The notes: generated by a model from the letters alone, not told the origin. A stretch of 64,000 nucleotides of DNA from VBCG01 sp044226535 (GCA_044226535.1 JBGAGT010000005.1:62001-126000); one strand, 5' to 3'; positions 53,950-63,320 are shown, numbered from the stretch's first letter. Translations and numbers: made by a program.

Positions 53950-54237
53950 ATGAACCTGACGCTTTCGGACATCGAGCGGATCGCCCAGCTCGCGCGCATC
54001 GAGATCAGCGCCGGCGAGGCGCGCGGCGTGCACGCCAAGCTCGAGTCCATCTTCGCCATGATCGACGAGCTGGCCGCGGTCGACACCAGCGGCGTCGCGC
54101 CCATGTCGCACGCGCAGGACATGACCATGCCGCTGCGCGAGGACGCCGTGACCGAGGGCGACCGCCACCGCGACTTCCAGGCGCTGGCCCCCGCCACCGA
54201 GGACGACCTCTACCTCGTCCCGCGCGTCGTCGAGTAG
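53950..54237 (+). CDS. gatC: Asp-tRNA(Asn)/Glu-tRNA(Gln) amidotransferase subunit GatC, 95 aa
   Basis: The small GatC subunit is recognised by LTLSDIERIAQLARIEISAGEARGVHAKLESIFAMIDELAAVDTSGVAPMSHAQDM and the conserved C-terminal LREDAVTEGDRHRDFQALAPATEDDLYLVPRVVE. It clamps GatA and GatB together. It starts 112 bases from mreB in the opposite direction and is followed after three bases by gatA. Confidence 0.97.
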   Translation: MNLTLSDIERIAQLARIEISAGEARGVHAKLESIFAMIDELAAVDTSGVAPMSHAQDMTMPLREDAVTEGDRHRDFQALAPATEDDLYLVPRVVE

Positions 54238-54240
54238 CCG

Positions 54241-55728
54241 ATGGACGCCTCGCTCGACACCGTCGCCGGCATGGCGAAGGCACTCGCGGCGCGCCGCGTC
54301 TCGGCGGTGGAGCTCGCCGTCCGCTCGCTCGACCGCATCGAGGGCGCGCAGGGGGTGCTCAACGCCTTCGTCACCGTCGACCGCGGGGGAGCCCTCGCCG
54401 CCGCCCGCGCCTCCGACGCCCGCCGCGCCCGGGGCGAGGCCTCCGCGCTGGACGGCGTGCCCATCGCCCACAAGGACGTCCTGATGACCGAGGGCCTGCG
54501 CACCACCTGCGGCTCGCGGATGCTGGAGGGCTTCGTCGCCCCCTACGACGCCTTCGTGGTCGAAGGGTTGAAGCGCGCCGGCACGGTGCTCACCGGCAAG
54601 ACCAACATGGACGAGTTCGCCATGGGCTCGTCCAACGAGACCTCGTACTTCGGCCCGGTGCGCAACCCTTGGGACACGGGCTACGTGCCCGGCGGGAGCT
54701 CAGGCGGCTCGGCCGCGGCGGTGGCCGCCAACCTGGTCGCCGCGTCCACCGGCACCGACACGGGGGGCTCGATCCGCCAGCCCGCGGCGCTGACCGGCAT
54801 CTGCGGCCTCAAGCCCTCCTACGGCGCGTGCTCGCGCTACGGCCTCATCGCCTTCGCCTCCAGCCTCGACACGCCGGGGGTGTTCGCGCACAGCGCGGAG
54901 GACTGCGCGCTGGTGCTCAACGCCATGGCCGGGCACGACGCCCGCGACGCGACCTCGCTCGACCGGCCGCGCGAGGACTACGCGCGCACGCTGCGCGAGG
55001 CGCGTGCCGGCAAGCCGCTGGCGGGGCTTCGCATCGGGCTGCCGCGCGAGTATTTCGGCGAGGGCATCGACACCGAGGTCGCCGCGGCCGTCGATGCGGC
55101 GCTCGCCGAGTTCCGCCGGCTCGGCGCCACCACCGTCGAGGTGGCGCTGCCGATGGTCAAGCTGTCGGTGCCGGTCTACTACGTGATCGCGCCCGCCGAG
55201 GCGAGCTCCAACCTGTCGCGCTTCGACGGCGTGCGCTACGGCCACCGCGCCGCGCAGTACGAGGGGCTCGCCGACATGTACCGCCGCACGCGCGCGGAGG
55301 GCTTCGGCGAGGAGGTCAAGCGCCGCATCCTGGTCGGCACCTATGTGCTGTCGCACGGCTACTACGACGCCTACTACCTCAAGGCGCAGAAGGTGCGGCG
55401 GCTGATCGCCGACGATTTCACCCGCGCCTGGCGCGACTGCGACGTGATCATGGGCGCGACCACGCCCTCGGCGGCCTTCGCCTTCGGCGCCAAGACCGAC
55501 GATCCCGTCGCGATGTACTTGAACGACATCTTCACCATCGCCGGCAACCTGACCGGCGCCCCGGCGATCTCCATCCCCGTCGGCTTCACCCGCGCGGGGC
55601 TCCCCATCGGCCTGCAACTGCAGGGACCCAATTTCGCCGAGGCCCGCGTGCTCGACGTCGCGCACCGCTTCCAGCAGGCCACCGACTGGCACACCCGCTC
55701 CCCTGCGGCCTACGGAGGCGCGACATGA
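54241..55728 (+). CDS. gatA: Asp-tRNA(Asn)/Glu-tRNA(Gln) amidotransferase subunit GatA, 495 aa
   Basis: The amidase signature with the Ser-cisSer-Lys triad is intact: the Lys in PIAHKDVLMTEGLRTTCGS, the two serines in VPGGSSGGSAAAVAANLVAASTGTDTGGSIRQPAALTGICGLKPSYG. The C-terminal part contains FTIAGNLTGAPAISIPVGF. GatA releases ammonia from glutamine for the transamidation of misacylated tRNA. The stop overlaps the gatB start by four bases (ATGA). Confidence 0.98.
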   Translation: MDASLDTVAGMAKALAARRVSAVELAVRSLDRIEGAQGVLNAFVTVDRGGALAAARASDARRARGEASALDGVPIAHKDVLMTEGLRTTCGSRMLEGFVAPYDAFVVEGLKRAGTVLTGKTNMDEFAMGSSNETSYFGPVRNPWDTGYVPGGSSGGSAAAVAANLVAASTGTDTGGSIRQPAALTGICGLKPSYGACSRYGLIAFASSLDTPGVFAHSAEDCALVLNAMAGHDARDATSLDRPREDYARTLREARAGKPLAGLRIGLPREYFGEGIDTEVAAAVDAALAEFRRLGATTVEVALPMVKLSVPVYYVIAPAEASSNLSRFDGVRYGHRAAQYEGLADMYRRTRAEGFGEEVKRRILVGTYVLSHGYYDAYYLKAQKVRRLIADDFTRAWRDCDVIMGATTPSAAFAFGAKTDDPVAMYLNDIFTIAGNLTGAPAISIPVGFTRAGLPIGLQLQGPNFAEARVLDVAHRFQQATDWHTRSPAAYGGAT

Positions 55729-57188
55729 GCGCCGCCGGGCCGTCCTGGGAAGTCGTGATCGGCCTCGAGACCCACACCCAGCTCTCCACCGTCTCCAAGG
55801 CCTTCTCGGGCGCCTCGACGGCGTTCGGCGCCTCGCCCAACTCGCAGGCCTCGGCGGTGGACATCGCGCTGCCGGGCGTGCTGCCGGTGCTTAACCGCGG
55901 CGCCGTCGAGCGCGCCATCCGCTTCGGCCTGGCCGTGGGCGCGACCATCGCGCCGGTGAGCGTGTTCGCGCGCAAGAACTACTTCTACCCCGACCTCCCC
56001 AAGGGCTACCAGATCTCGCAGTACGAGATCCCCGTGGTGCAGGGCGGCCACGTGAGCTTCGCCGTGGGCGACGTGCAGAAGACCGTGCGGCTCACCCGCG
56101 CCCACCTCGAGGAGGACGCCGGCAAGTCGCTGCACGAGGACTTCAACGGCATGACCGGCATCGACCTGAACCGCGCCGGCACGCCGCTGCTCGAGATCGT
56201 CACCGAGCCCGACCTGCGCAGCGCCGAGGAAGCCGTGGCGTACGCGCGCACGCTGCACGCGCTGGTGCGCTGGATCGGCATCTGCGACGGCAACATGCAG
56301 GAAGGCAGCTTCCGCTGCGACGCCAACGTGTCGGTGCGCCCCATGGGAAGCGACAAGCTCGGGACGCGCAGCGAGATCAAGAACCTCAACAGCTTCCGCT
56401 TCCTCGAGCGCGCGATCCAGTACGAGGTGCGCCGCCAGGTCGAGCTGATCGAGGACGGCGGCACCGTGGTGCAGGAGACGCGGCTCTACGACCCCGACCG
56501 CGACGAGACGCGGTCCATGCGCAGCAAGGAAGACGCGCAGGACTACCGCTATTTCCCCGACCCCGACCTGCCGCCGCTGGCCATCGCGCCCGGGTGGATC
56601 GAAAGGGTGAAGGCCTCGATGCCCGAGCTGCCGCAGGCGATGCGCGAGCGGATGGTCGCCGAGCACGGCCTGCCGCTGCACGACGCCGCCGCACTGACGG
56701 CGTCGCGCGAAATGGCCGACTACTTCGAGGCCGCCTACGCCGCGCTGGCGACGCGCGACGCCGCGGGCGCCAAGCTCGTGGCCAACTGGATGCAGGGGGA
56801 GCTCGCCGCCGCGCTGCACCGCGCCGAGCTCGACGTCAGCGCCTCGCCGGTCGCGCCCACGCAGCTCGCCGCGCTGGTCGGACGGCTTCGCGACGGCACG
56901 CTGTCGGGCAAGACCGCCAAGCAGGTGTTCGACGCGCTGTGGTCCGGCGAGGCGGGCGGTGTCGACGCGGTCATCGCGGCGCGCGGACTCGCGCAGATCT
57001 CCGACAGCGGCGCGCTGGAGAAGGCCGTCGACGAGGCGATCGCCGCCAACCCCGCGATCGTCGCCGACGTGCGCGCGGGCAAGGAAAAGGCGTTCAACGC
57101 GCTGGTGGGCAAGGTGATGGCCGCCACGCGCGGCAAGGCCAACCCCGGCGAAGTCAACGCGATCCTGAAGCGCAGGCTCGGCGGCTGA
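55725..57188 (+). CDS. gatB: Asp-tRNA(Asn)/Glu-tRNA(Gln) amidotransferase subunit GatB, 487 aa
   Basis: The kinase-like domain begins SWEVVIGLETHTQLSTVSKAFSGAS and contains KNYFYPDLPKGYQISQYEIP, GIDLNRAGTPLLEIVTEPDLRS and EGSFRCDANVSVRP. The C-terminal YqeY-like tail (NWMQGELAAALHRAEL to NPGEVNAILKRRLGG) binds tRNA. GatB activates the misacylated tRNA with ATP. ATG 55725 lies in the overlap with gatA, so the trio is one operon. The presence of gatCAB suggests that Asn-tRNA or Gln-tRNA is made by transamidation. Confidence 0.98.
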   Translation: MSAAGPSWEVVIGLETHTQLSTVSKAFSGASTAFGASPNSQASAVDIALPGVLPVLNRGAVERAIRFGLAVGATIAPVSVFARKNYFYPDLPKGYQISQYEIPVVQGGHVSFAVGDVQKTVRLTRAHLEEDAGKSLHEDFNGMTGIDLNRAGTPLLEIVTEPDLRSAEEAVAYARTLHALVRWIGICDGNMQEGSFRCDANVSVRPMGSDKLGTRSEIKNLNSFRFLERAIQYEVRRQVELIEDGGTVVQETRLYDPDRDETRSMRSKEDAQDYRYFPDPDLPPLAIAPGWIERVKASMPELPQAMRERMVAEHGLPLHDAAALTASREMADYFEAAYAALATRDAAGAKLVANWMQGELAAALHRAELDVSASPVAPTQLAALVGRLRDGTLSGKTAKQVFDALWSGEAGGVDAVIAARGLAQISDSGALEKAVDEAIAANPAIVADVRAGKEKAFNALVGKVMAATRGKANPGEVNAILKRRLGG

Positions 57189-57239
57189 CGGCGGCGCAGC
57201 CGTCCCCGCGAGGGCCTGCCCCGGAGGGGATGACGGAGG

Positions 57240-57473
57240 TCATTCCCTGACCTGCCACGGCTCCTCGTCGTCCTCCTCGTCGAGGTCGTCGTCGTCCTCA
57301 TCCTCGTCGTCGCCGTAGCCCTCGTCCTCCTCCGGATCACTGATCGGCGCGCCGCCGCCGTCGGCGTGCCGACGGCCGGCCACCCTGGTTACCCCGGCCG
57401 GCCAAGGCAAAAACGGCGACGGGTCCTTCGCGGGCCCGCCGCCGTCGCGGCCGTGGAGGTCGCCTTCGCTCAC
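57240..57473 (-). CDS. Highly acidic small protein, 77 aa, coupled to kbp
   Basis: The GTG start 57473 overlaps the stop of the kbp-like gene by four bases (GTGA), an arrangement that points to a real, co-translated gene. The N-terminal half is Gly/Pro-rich (GDLHGRDGGGPAKDPSPFLPWPAG), and the C-terminal 30 residues are almost all Asp and Glu (EEDEGYGDDEDEDDDD and similar). Such a tail could bind cations or imitate DNA. The family is not recognised. The low-complexity triplet repeats might also indicate a length-variable tail. Confidence 0.6.
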   Translation of the reverse strand: MSEGDLHGRDGGGPAKDPSPFLPWPAGVTRVAGRRHADGGGAPISDPEEDEGYGDDEDEDDDDLDEEDDEEPWQVRE

Positions 57474-57967
57474 GCCGGCGGGATGCGCAGGTTCTGGCCC
57501 GGGTAGATCTTGTTGGGGTCGGACAGCATCGGCTTGTTGGCCTCGAAGATCTTCATGTACTTGTTCGCGTCGCCGTAGAACTGCTTGCTGATCTTGGACA
57601 GCGTGTCACCCGACACGACCGTGTAGTACTTCGATTCGGCCTCGCTGCGGTCGACGCTCATCATGTCGTTGACCTTGGAGACCCCCGACACGTTGCCGCA
57701 GCACAGGACGATCTTTTCCCGGGTCGCCTGGTCGGGCGCGACGCCGTAGACGCTGACCGTCGAGGTCGCGCCATCGAAGGTGACGGTGAGCCCCGTCGCG
57801 TTGAGGTTCTGCGCCTTGATGTAGGAAACGATCGCGTCGCCCGCGGCATCGTTGGCCGCCTTGGTTGCCGCCGGATCGGGGGCCGCCGCGGCCGGCGTCG
57901 CCGCCTGCGCATGTCCCTTGCCGAAGAGCTTCTCGCCGGCGTCCTTCATGAAGTCGATCAGACCCAT
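57470..57967 (-). CDS. kbp: Potassium-binding protein Kbp-like (BON-LysM, YgaU), 165 aa
   Basis: The start MGLIDFMKDAGEKLFGKG matches the N-terminus of E. coli Kbp (YgaU). A BON domain follows (AGDAIVSYIKAQNLNATGLTVTFDGATSTVSVYGVAPDQATREKIVLCCGNVSGVSKVNDMM), then a LysM domain (YYTVVSGDTLSKISKQFYGDANKYMKIFEANKPMLSDPNKIYPGQNLRIPP). E. coli Kbp is a cytoplasmic protein that binds K+ and is induced by osmotic stress. An Ala/Pro linker of about 20 residues and two adjacent cysteines (LCCGN) are unusual. The acidic protein gene downstream overlaps it. Confidence 0.92.
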   Translation of the reverse strand: MGLIDFMKDAGEKLFGKGHAQAATPAAAAPDPAATKAANDAAGDAIVSYIKAQNLNATGLTVTFDGATSTVSVYGVAPDQATREKIVLCCGNVSGVSKVNDMMSVDRSEAESKYYTVVSGDTLSKISKQFYGDANKYMKIFEANKPMLSDPNKIYPGQNLRIPPA

Positions 57968-58157
57968 TTGCCATCTCCCGTGGTTTCGCCGCGTCGCGCG
58001 GCGCGCGCGCGCGGGATGCGCGCGCTTGCCGGTCGAGCATACACCGCCCTCGCCCGGCAGCCTTGCCGCCCCGGCAACCGCGGGATCCCCCGCGCTGCGC
58101 CGCGCCTTGACACGGAACCGTCGTCGGCGAATCATCGTCGCGTCATCGAAGCGGGCC

Positions 58158-59240
58158 ATGCTCGTCCATCCGCGCGAGCCCGTCGGCGACCGCCCTCCCA
58201 CCGCCCGCGTGCCCTACCTCGACATCCGCAACCTGTCGGCCGCCTACGGGTCGACCCCCGTGCTCGACGACGTCTCGCTGGCCGTCGAGCGCGGCGAGAT
58301 GATCGCGCTGCTTGGCAGCTCCGGCTGCGGCAAGACCACGCTGCTGCGCGCCATCGCCGGGTTCGTGACGCCCACCGCCGGGCGCATCGTCGTGGACGGG
58401 CGCGACATCACGCCGCTCGCGCCCGAGGCGCGCGGAACGGCGATGATGTTCCAGTCCTATGCGCTGTGGCCGCACCTCGACGTCGCAGCCAACATCGGCT
58501 ATGGCCTGCGGATGCGCGGCTGGAAGAAGGACGCCATCGCGGCGCGCGTGGCCGAGATGCTCAAGCTCCTGCAGCTCGAGGGTTACCAGAAGCGCTCGAT
58601 CGCGCAGCTCTCGGGTGGCCAGAAGCAGCGCGTGGCCCTCGGTCGCGCGCTCGCGGTCGACCCCTCGCTGCTGCTGCTCGACGAGCCGATGTCCAACCTC
58701 GACTACAAGGTGCGCATCGAGCTGCGCCACGAGCTGCGCGCGCTGCAGAAGCGTGTCGGCATCACCGCGGTGTACGTGACCCACGACCGCGAGGAGGCGC
58801 TGACGCTCGCCGACCGCATCGCCGTGATCGACGCCGGGCGCATCGCCCAGGTCGGCGCGCCCGAGGAGATCTTCCATCGCCCGGCGTCGTCGTTCGTCGC
58901 CGGCTTCATGGGCGCCGACAACGCCATCGCGGTGACGCGCGAAGGCCAAGGCTGGGTGGCCGCGCGCACGGGCGAAGGCGCGGCGGCGCCGCGCTCGAAG
59001 GCGCATTTCCGGGGCGACCGCGCGCGACTCGCCGACGCGTCCGCCCCCCCTGCAACGACCGCGGGCACGCTGTCCGTCGACGGCGTCGTCGCGCAACGCA
59101 TCTACCTGGGCAACGGCTTTCGCTACCGCATCCGCGCGGGCCGTGACGAAGTCTGGGTCGAGGACGAGACGCCGCGCGCCGAAGGCGACGCCGTGCGGGT
59201 CGTCGTCGCGCCCGACGCCCTGCTGCTGTTCGACCACTGA
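58158..59240 (+). CDS. ABC transporter ATP-binding protein (PotA-like), 360 aa
   Basis: Walker A is GSSGCGKTTLLRAIAGF, the signature LSGGQKQRVALGRAL, Walker B LLLLDEPMSNLD, and the switch His in VTHDREEALTLADRIAVID. The C-terminal 120 residues form a TOBE-like regulatory domain (APRSKAHFRGDRARLAD onward). This is the energising subunit of the four-gene transporter downstream, which has the gene order ATPase, binding protein, permease, permease. The start ATG 58158 lies in a segment of 190 bases after kbp that contains the promoter. Confidence 0.93.
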   Translation: MLVHPREPVGDRPPTARVPYLDIRNLSAAYGSTPVLDDVSLAVERGEMIALLGSSGCGKTTLLRAIAGFVTPTAGRIVVDGRDITPLAPEARGTAMMFQSYALWPHLDVAANIGYGLRMRGWKKDAIAARVAEMLKLLQLEGYQKRSIAQLSGGQKQRVALGRALAVDPSLLLLDEPMSNLDYKVRIELRHELRALQKRVGITAVYVTHDREEALTLADRIAVIDAGRIAQVGAPEEIFHRPASSFVAGFMGADNAIAVTREGQGWVAARTGEGAAAPRSKAHFRGDRARLADASAPPATTAGTLSVDGVVAQRIYLGNGFRYRIRAGRDEVWVEDETPRAEGDAVRVVVAPDALLLFDH

Positions 59241-59251
59241 GGAGAGCTGAA

Positions 59252-60403
59252 ATGAGGACCCTGAAGACATTGGCGGCGCTCGCCGTCGCCGCGACGCTGT
59301 CGGCGCTGCCGGCCGCGGCGTTGGCTGACACGACGCTGAACGTCGTCACCGCCGGCGACCAGAACATGGTCGATTACGTCAACAACTTCCTCGGGCCGAA
59401 GTTCGAGGCGCAGAACCCCGGCGTGAAGGTCAAGGCCGTGGGGACGGGCCCCGGCGACGCGGGCTCGCAGAAGATCCAGGAGAAGCTCGCGGCCGAGAAG
59501 GCGGCCAACGTCGCCGCATGGGACGTCGACGTCGCGGTGGTGCACCAGCGCGGCGCCGCCAACATGGTCAAGGACCAGCTCCTCGCCAAGTACACCCAGG
59601 ACGTCGCTGCCGGCAAGCTCGCCTCGCGCGACAGCGCCCGCAACGCGCTCGGCCAGAACGTCGAGGGTTACGTGATCCCGATGTTCCACAGCCAGATCGC
59701 GTTCGCCTACAACCCCGATGTCGTCAAGACCCCGCCCAAGAGCTTCGACGAGCTCAAGGCCTGGGTGCAGAAGAACCCGAAGCAATTCGGCTACAACGGC
59801 GTCAAGGGCGGCATGTCCGGCGTGGGTTTCGTCACCGCCTGGGTCGAGGCCTACAGCGGCATGGCGGGCCAGCTCGAGCGGGGGCCCTACGACCCTTCGA
59901 AGAAGGCCGTCATCGACAAGTCGCTCGAGAGCCTCAAGGACTTCAACAAGTACGTGGTGATGACGCCCGGCAACGCCGGCACGCTCGACATGCTGAACCG
60001 CGGCGAGATCGCCATGGGGCCGGTGTGGGTCGACATGTTCTACACCTGGCTCGCCGACGGCAAGATGAACCCCAGCGTCAAGCTCGAGCTGCCGAAGCCG
60101 GGGCTGCCCGGCCAGCCGATGTACTACGTCGTGCCGGCCAAGGCCGCCAACGCCGCGCTCGCCAAGAAGTTCATCGACTTCGCAGCGAGCCCGCCGATCC
60201 AGGCCGAGGGCATCGTCAAGCAATTCAACTGGTATCCCGGCATCGACGCCAAGTACGTGCAGTCGCAGATGGACAAGAAGAGCTGGGACAAGCTCTTCAC
60301 CGACATCTCGCCGCAGGCGCTGCAGGACTATGGCCGCCCGTTCCCGCTTTCCGAGTACTTCACCGACATCCTCGAGGGCTACGAGCGCGTCGTGCTGAAG
60401 TGA
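59252..60403 (+). CDS. ABC transporter periplasmic solute-binding protein, 383 aa
   Basis: A signal peptide (LAALAVAATLSALPAAALA) is followed by a type-II binding-protein fold: TTLNVVTAGDQNMVDYVNNFLGPKFEAQNPGVKVKAVGTGPGDAGSQKIQEKLAAEKAAN, GVGFVTAWVEAYSGMAGQLERGPYD and MGPVWVDMFYTWLADGKMNPSVKLELPKPGLPGQPMYYVVPAKAANAALAKKFIDF. The sequence is nearest to binding proteins of the spermidine/putrescine or 2-aminoethylphosphonate type. GGAGAG precedes the ATG. The substrate cannot be fixed by inspection. Confidence 0.88.
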   Translation: MRTLKTLAALAVAATLSALPAAALADTTLNVVTAGDQNMVDYVNNFLGPKFEAQNPGVKVKAVGTGPGDAGSQKIQEKLAAEKAANVAAWDVDVAVVHQRGAANMVKDQLLAKYTQDVAAGKLASRDSARNALGQNVEGYVIPMFHSQIAFAYNPDVVKTPPKSFDELKAWVQKNPKQFGYNGVKGGMSGVGFVTAWVEAYSGMAGQLERGPYDPSKKAVIDKSLESLKDFNKYVVMTPGNAGTLDMLNRGEIAMGPVWVDMFYTWLADGKMNPSVKLELPKPGLPGQPMYYVVPAKAANAALAKKFIDFAASPPIQAEGIVKQFNWYPGIDAKYVQSQMDKKSWDKLFTDISPQALQDYGRPFPLSEYFTDILEGYERVVLK

Positions 60404-60472
60404 CGCGCGCCGCCTTGCCCCGCGCCATGGCCGACGCGTGCCCCGCGCACGCGCCCGGCGGGCGCTAGAACC

Positions 60473-61324
60473 GTGGACGCAGGCACGCGCTCGCGATGGT
60501 GGGCGCTGGCGCTGGCCGCGCCGGCGCTCGCCATCGTCGCGCTGTTCTTCGTCGTGCCGCTCGGCATGTCGACCGTCTCCGCGTTCAGCGACGGCCATGG
60601 CGGCGCCACGCTCGACCACTTCCGCAAGGCCTTCGAGCTCTACACCAAGGACATCGTCTTCACCGCGGCGATCGTCGTCTGGTCCACCGCGCTGATCGCC
60701 GCGTTCTCGATCGCCATCGCCGGCTACCTGACCCTCGGCGAGCACCCGCGCACGCGCGACGCGCTGCGCTGGCTGTACCGCTGGCCGCTGTTCATCCCCT
60801 TCATCGTCACCGCGCAGGTGATGCGCACCTTCCTCGCCAAGAACGGCATGCTCAACCACGTGCTGATCGGCGGCGGCCTCGTCGACGCCGCCCAGGCGCA
60901 GAGCATGCTCGACTGGCGCGGCATCGTGGTGGCGTTCGTGTGGAAGCAGACGCCGTTCGTGACGCTGCTGCTGGCGGGCGCCATGGCCTCGGTCGACACC
61001 TCGCACATCGAGGCCGCGCGCAACCTCGGCGCCTCGCGGCTGCGCGTGCTGTGGGAGATCGTGTTGCCCCAGTCGCTGCGCACGCTGCTGGTCGGCCTCG
61101 TGCTGTCGTACGTGGCGATGCTGTCGGTCCTGTCGGTGCCGATGATGATCAATCCCAACTCGCCGACGATGCTCACCGTCGACGTCGCCTACCGCATCGC
61201 CTCGCACGCCGACTACGGCGTCGCCAACGCGCTGTGCCTGCTGTCGCTGGTCATCGCGGCCTTCGGCGCATGGTTCTACCTGCGCCAGCAGGCGGTCACG
61301 CGCGGCGCGGAGGTCCGCGCATGA
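60473..61324 (+). CDS. ABC transporter permease (PotB-like), 283 aa
   Basis: Six membrane helices and the EAA loop (VDTSHIEAARNLGASRLRVLWEIVLPQSLRTLLVGLVLSYVAML) identify a type-I ABC permease. GTG 60473 is the first usable start after the binding protein gene, 70 bases upstream. The stop overlaps the next ATG (ATGA at 61321-61324). It forms the membrane pore with the following gene product. Confidence 0.92.
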   Translation: MDAGTRSRWWALALAAPALAIVALFFVVPLGMSTVSAFSDGHGGATLDHFRKAFELYTKDIVFTAAIVVWSTALIAAFSIAIAGYLTLGEHPRTRDALRWLYRWPLFIPFIVTAQVMRTFLAKNGMLNHVLIGGGLVDAAQAQSMLDWRGIVVAFVWKQTPFVTLLLAGAMASVDTSHIEAARNLGASRLRVLWEIVLPQSLRTLLVGLVLSYVAMLSVLSVPMMINPNSPTMLTVDVAYRIASHADYGVANALCLLSLVIAAFGAWFYLRQQAVTRGAEVRA

Positions 61325-62190
61325 ACGACGGCGCGGCGGTCGCGGTCGCCGGCGCTGGCGGCCCCGGGCTTCCAGGCTCGCGGCTGCGCGCGAGCGCGGC
61401 GACGGTGCTGCGCGTGCTGCTGATTGCGCTGCTGGTGTTCGCGATCTTCGGGCCGCTGCTCAACCTCGTGCTCTGGGCCTTCACCGAGCGCTGGTACTAC
61501 CCCGCCAAGCTGCCGCAGGCCTACGGGCTCACCTACTGGGCGCGGGTTTTCAGCCCGCGCGGCGGCGCCATGACCTCGCTGTTCATCAGCATCTGGATCG
61601 CCCTCCTGACGGTGGTGCTGTCGCTGGCGGTGGCCGTTCCCGCGGGCTACGCGCTCGCGCGGCTCAGGCTGCCGTTCCGCATGCTGATCCTGATGGTGTT
61701 CCTGCTGCCGCAGGCGTTTCCCAACCTGCCGGTGTACGTGAACATCGCGCGCATGTTCTACAGCCTCGGCCTCAACGGCACCATCCTCGGCGTGGTGCTC
61801 GTTCACACCTCGCACGGCCTGGTGCTGGCGGTGTGGATCGCCTCCGCGGCGTTCGCGGCGGTCGACGCCTCCCTCGAGGAGGCCGCGCGCAACATGGGCG
61901 CCTCGGCCTGGCGCTGCTTCACCAGCGTCACGCTGCCGCTGGCGCTGCCCGGCCTGATCGCCAGCGCCATCTTCGTGTTCCTCGAGTCGCTCGACGAGTT
62001 CACCGGGACCTACTTCGTCGGCGTGCCGGACGTCACCACGCTGCCGCTGCTGCTGTTCAACGCCAGCAACGGCGGCAACTACCAGATCGCCTCGATCACC
62101 GCGCTCCTGCTGCTGGTGCCCTCGATCGCCTTCATGCTGATGGTCGAGCGCTTCCTCAAGGCCGACGTGCTGGCGATGATCGGCAAGTGA
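61321..62190 (+). CDS. ABC transporter permease (PotC-like), 289 aa
   Basis: The EAA loop is VDASLEEAARNMGASAWRCFTSVTLPLALPGLIASAIFVFLESLDEFTGTYFVGVPDVTTLPLLLF, and six helices are visible, the first at VLLIALLVFAIFGPLLNLVLW. The ESLDEFTGTYFV segment resembles PotC, in which this region is conserved. It is the last gene of the transporter. The DNA between it and the convergent Bug gene contains no terminator that I can recognise. Confidence 0.93.
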   Translation: MNDGAAVAVAGAGGPGLPGSRLRASAATVLRVLLIALLVFAIFGPLLNLVLWAFTERWYYPAKLPQAYGLTYWARVFSPRGGAMTSLFISIWIALLTVVLSLAVAVPAGYALARLRLPFRMLILMVFLLPQAFPNLPVYVNIARMFYSLGLNGTILGVVLVHTSHGLVLAVWIASAAFAAVDASLEEAARNMGASAWRCFTSVTLPLALPGLIASAIFVFLESLDEFTGTYFVGVPDVTTLPLLLFNASNGGNYQIASITALLLLVPSIAFMLMVERFLKADVLAMIGK

Positions 62191-62283
62191 AGGGCGGCGG
62201 GAATCCGCCGCGACCCCCGCTTCACCTTCACCGCCGGGGCGCCCCGCCCGCCTTCGCGGCGCCGGTGACGCACCGCAGCGTGC

Positions 62284-63261
62284 TCAATTGACCTTGAAGC
62301 GCATTGCCTCGAGCGCTCGCCGCCAATGGCGAGTGTCGGACTCCACGATTTCCGCCAGGTCTCGCGGTCCGGCGGCCGCGGGAACGAGGCCGAGCGACAG
62401 CAGTGCCTCGCGCAGCGCGGGCTTGCGCATGGCCGCCGCGATGGCCGCCGCGAGGCGGTCGATCACCGCGGGCGGCGTCTTCGCCGGCGCGAACATCGCG
62501 CTCCATCCGCTTGCGGCAACGGAGGGAAATCCCTGCTCGGCGAACGTCGGCACCTCGGGAAACAGGATCGAGCGATGCGGCCCGGAGGTGGCGAGGATGC
62601 GCAGCTTTCCTCCACGCGCGAGCGCCGCGAAATCGTTGGTCGCGCTGATTCCCGCGGCGATCTGGCCGCCCATCAGGTCCGTGGCGACGTGTGGACCGCC
62701 CTGATAGGGAACGTGCAGCAGCTCGACATCGGCGGCCGACGCGAGCGTCGCGCCCACGATATGCGGGATGCTGCCCGAGGCGGGCGTGCCGTATGCCGGC
62801 GGCGCCGCACGGGTCTTCGCCCACGCGACGAATTCACCCAAGCTGCGCGCGGGATGACCGGGTGCAACCGCCAGCGCGTATTCGAATGCCGCGACCTGGG
62901 CAACCGGCGCCAGGTCGCGTGAAGGATCGACGTACGCAGTGCCGAGCACCAGCGGGACGGTGACTGCCACGGCGATCGGCGCGAACAGGATCGTCGACCC
63001 GTCCGCAGGGCTGCGCTTGAGCTCGTCGACCGCGATGCGGCCGTTGCCGCCGGGCCGGTCGTCGACGATGACCGGCCTCGCGAGATCGGCCGCCAGGGCC
63101 TGCGCGATCAGGTGCGCGGCGACGTCGGACGTGCTGCCCGCAGGCAGCGGAACGAGGATTCGCAGGGGCGGCGCGACGGCCGGCTGCGCCTGCGCAACCG
63201 GCAGCCAACTCGCGACAATCGCCCACATCACGGCAAGGCATAATGCGCGGCACATCGGCAT
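62284..63261 (-). CDS. Tripartite tricarboxylate transporter (Bug/TctC) solute-binding protein, 325 aa
   Basis: A signal peptide (ALCLAVMWAIVASWLPVAQA) precedes the Bug domain: PPLRILVPLPAGSTSDVAAHLIAQALAADLARPVIVDDRPGGNGRIAVDELKRSPADGSTILFAPIAV, and IPHIVGATLASAADVELLHVPYQGGPHVATDLMGGQIAAGIS. Bug proteins are greatly expanded in Betaproteobacteria and bind carboxylates. No TctA/TctB membrane genes are adjacent, as is common for orphan Bug proteins. ATG 63261 was chosen for the signal peptide; 63255 is also possible. Confidence 0.94.
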   Translation of the reverse strand: MPMCRALCLAVMWAIVASWLPVAQAQPAVAPPLRILVPLPAGSTSDVAAHLIAQALAADLARPVIVDDRPGGNGRIAVDELKRSPADGSTILFAPIAVAVTVPLVLGTAYVDPSRDLAPVAQVAAFEYALAVAPGHPARSLGEFVAWAKTRAAPPAYGTPASGSIPHIVGATLASAADVELLHVPYQGGPHVATDLMGGQIAAGISATNDFAALARGGKLRILATSGPHRSILFPEVPTFAEQGFPSVAASGWSAMFAPAKTPPAVIDRLAAAIAAAMRKPALREALLSLGLVPAAAGPRDLAEIVESDTRHWRRALEAMRFKVN

Positions 63262-63320
63262 ACGGCGTGAATCGAGGCCTGGTCCGGCACAGGAAGGCGG
63301 TAGGATAACGCCCTGCCGGC

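Noticed and set aside
58158..62190. Naming the ABC transporter potABCD.
   Set aside because: Gene order is ATPase, binding protein, permease, permease, and the binding protein could equally be for phosphonates or another small cation; a symbol is not justified.
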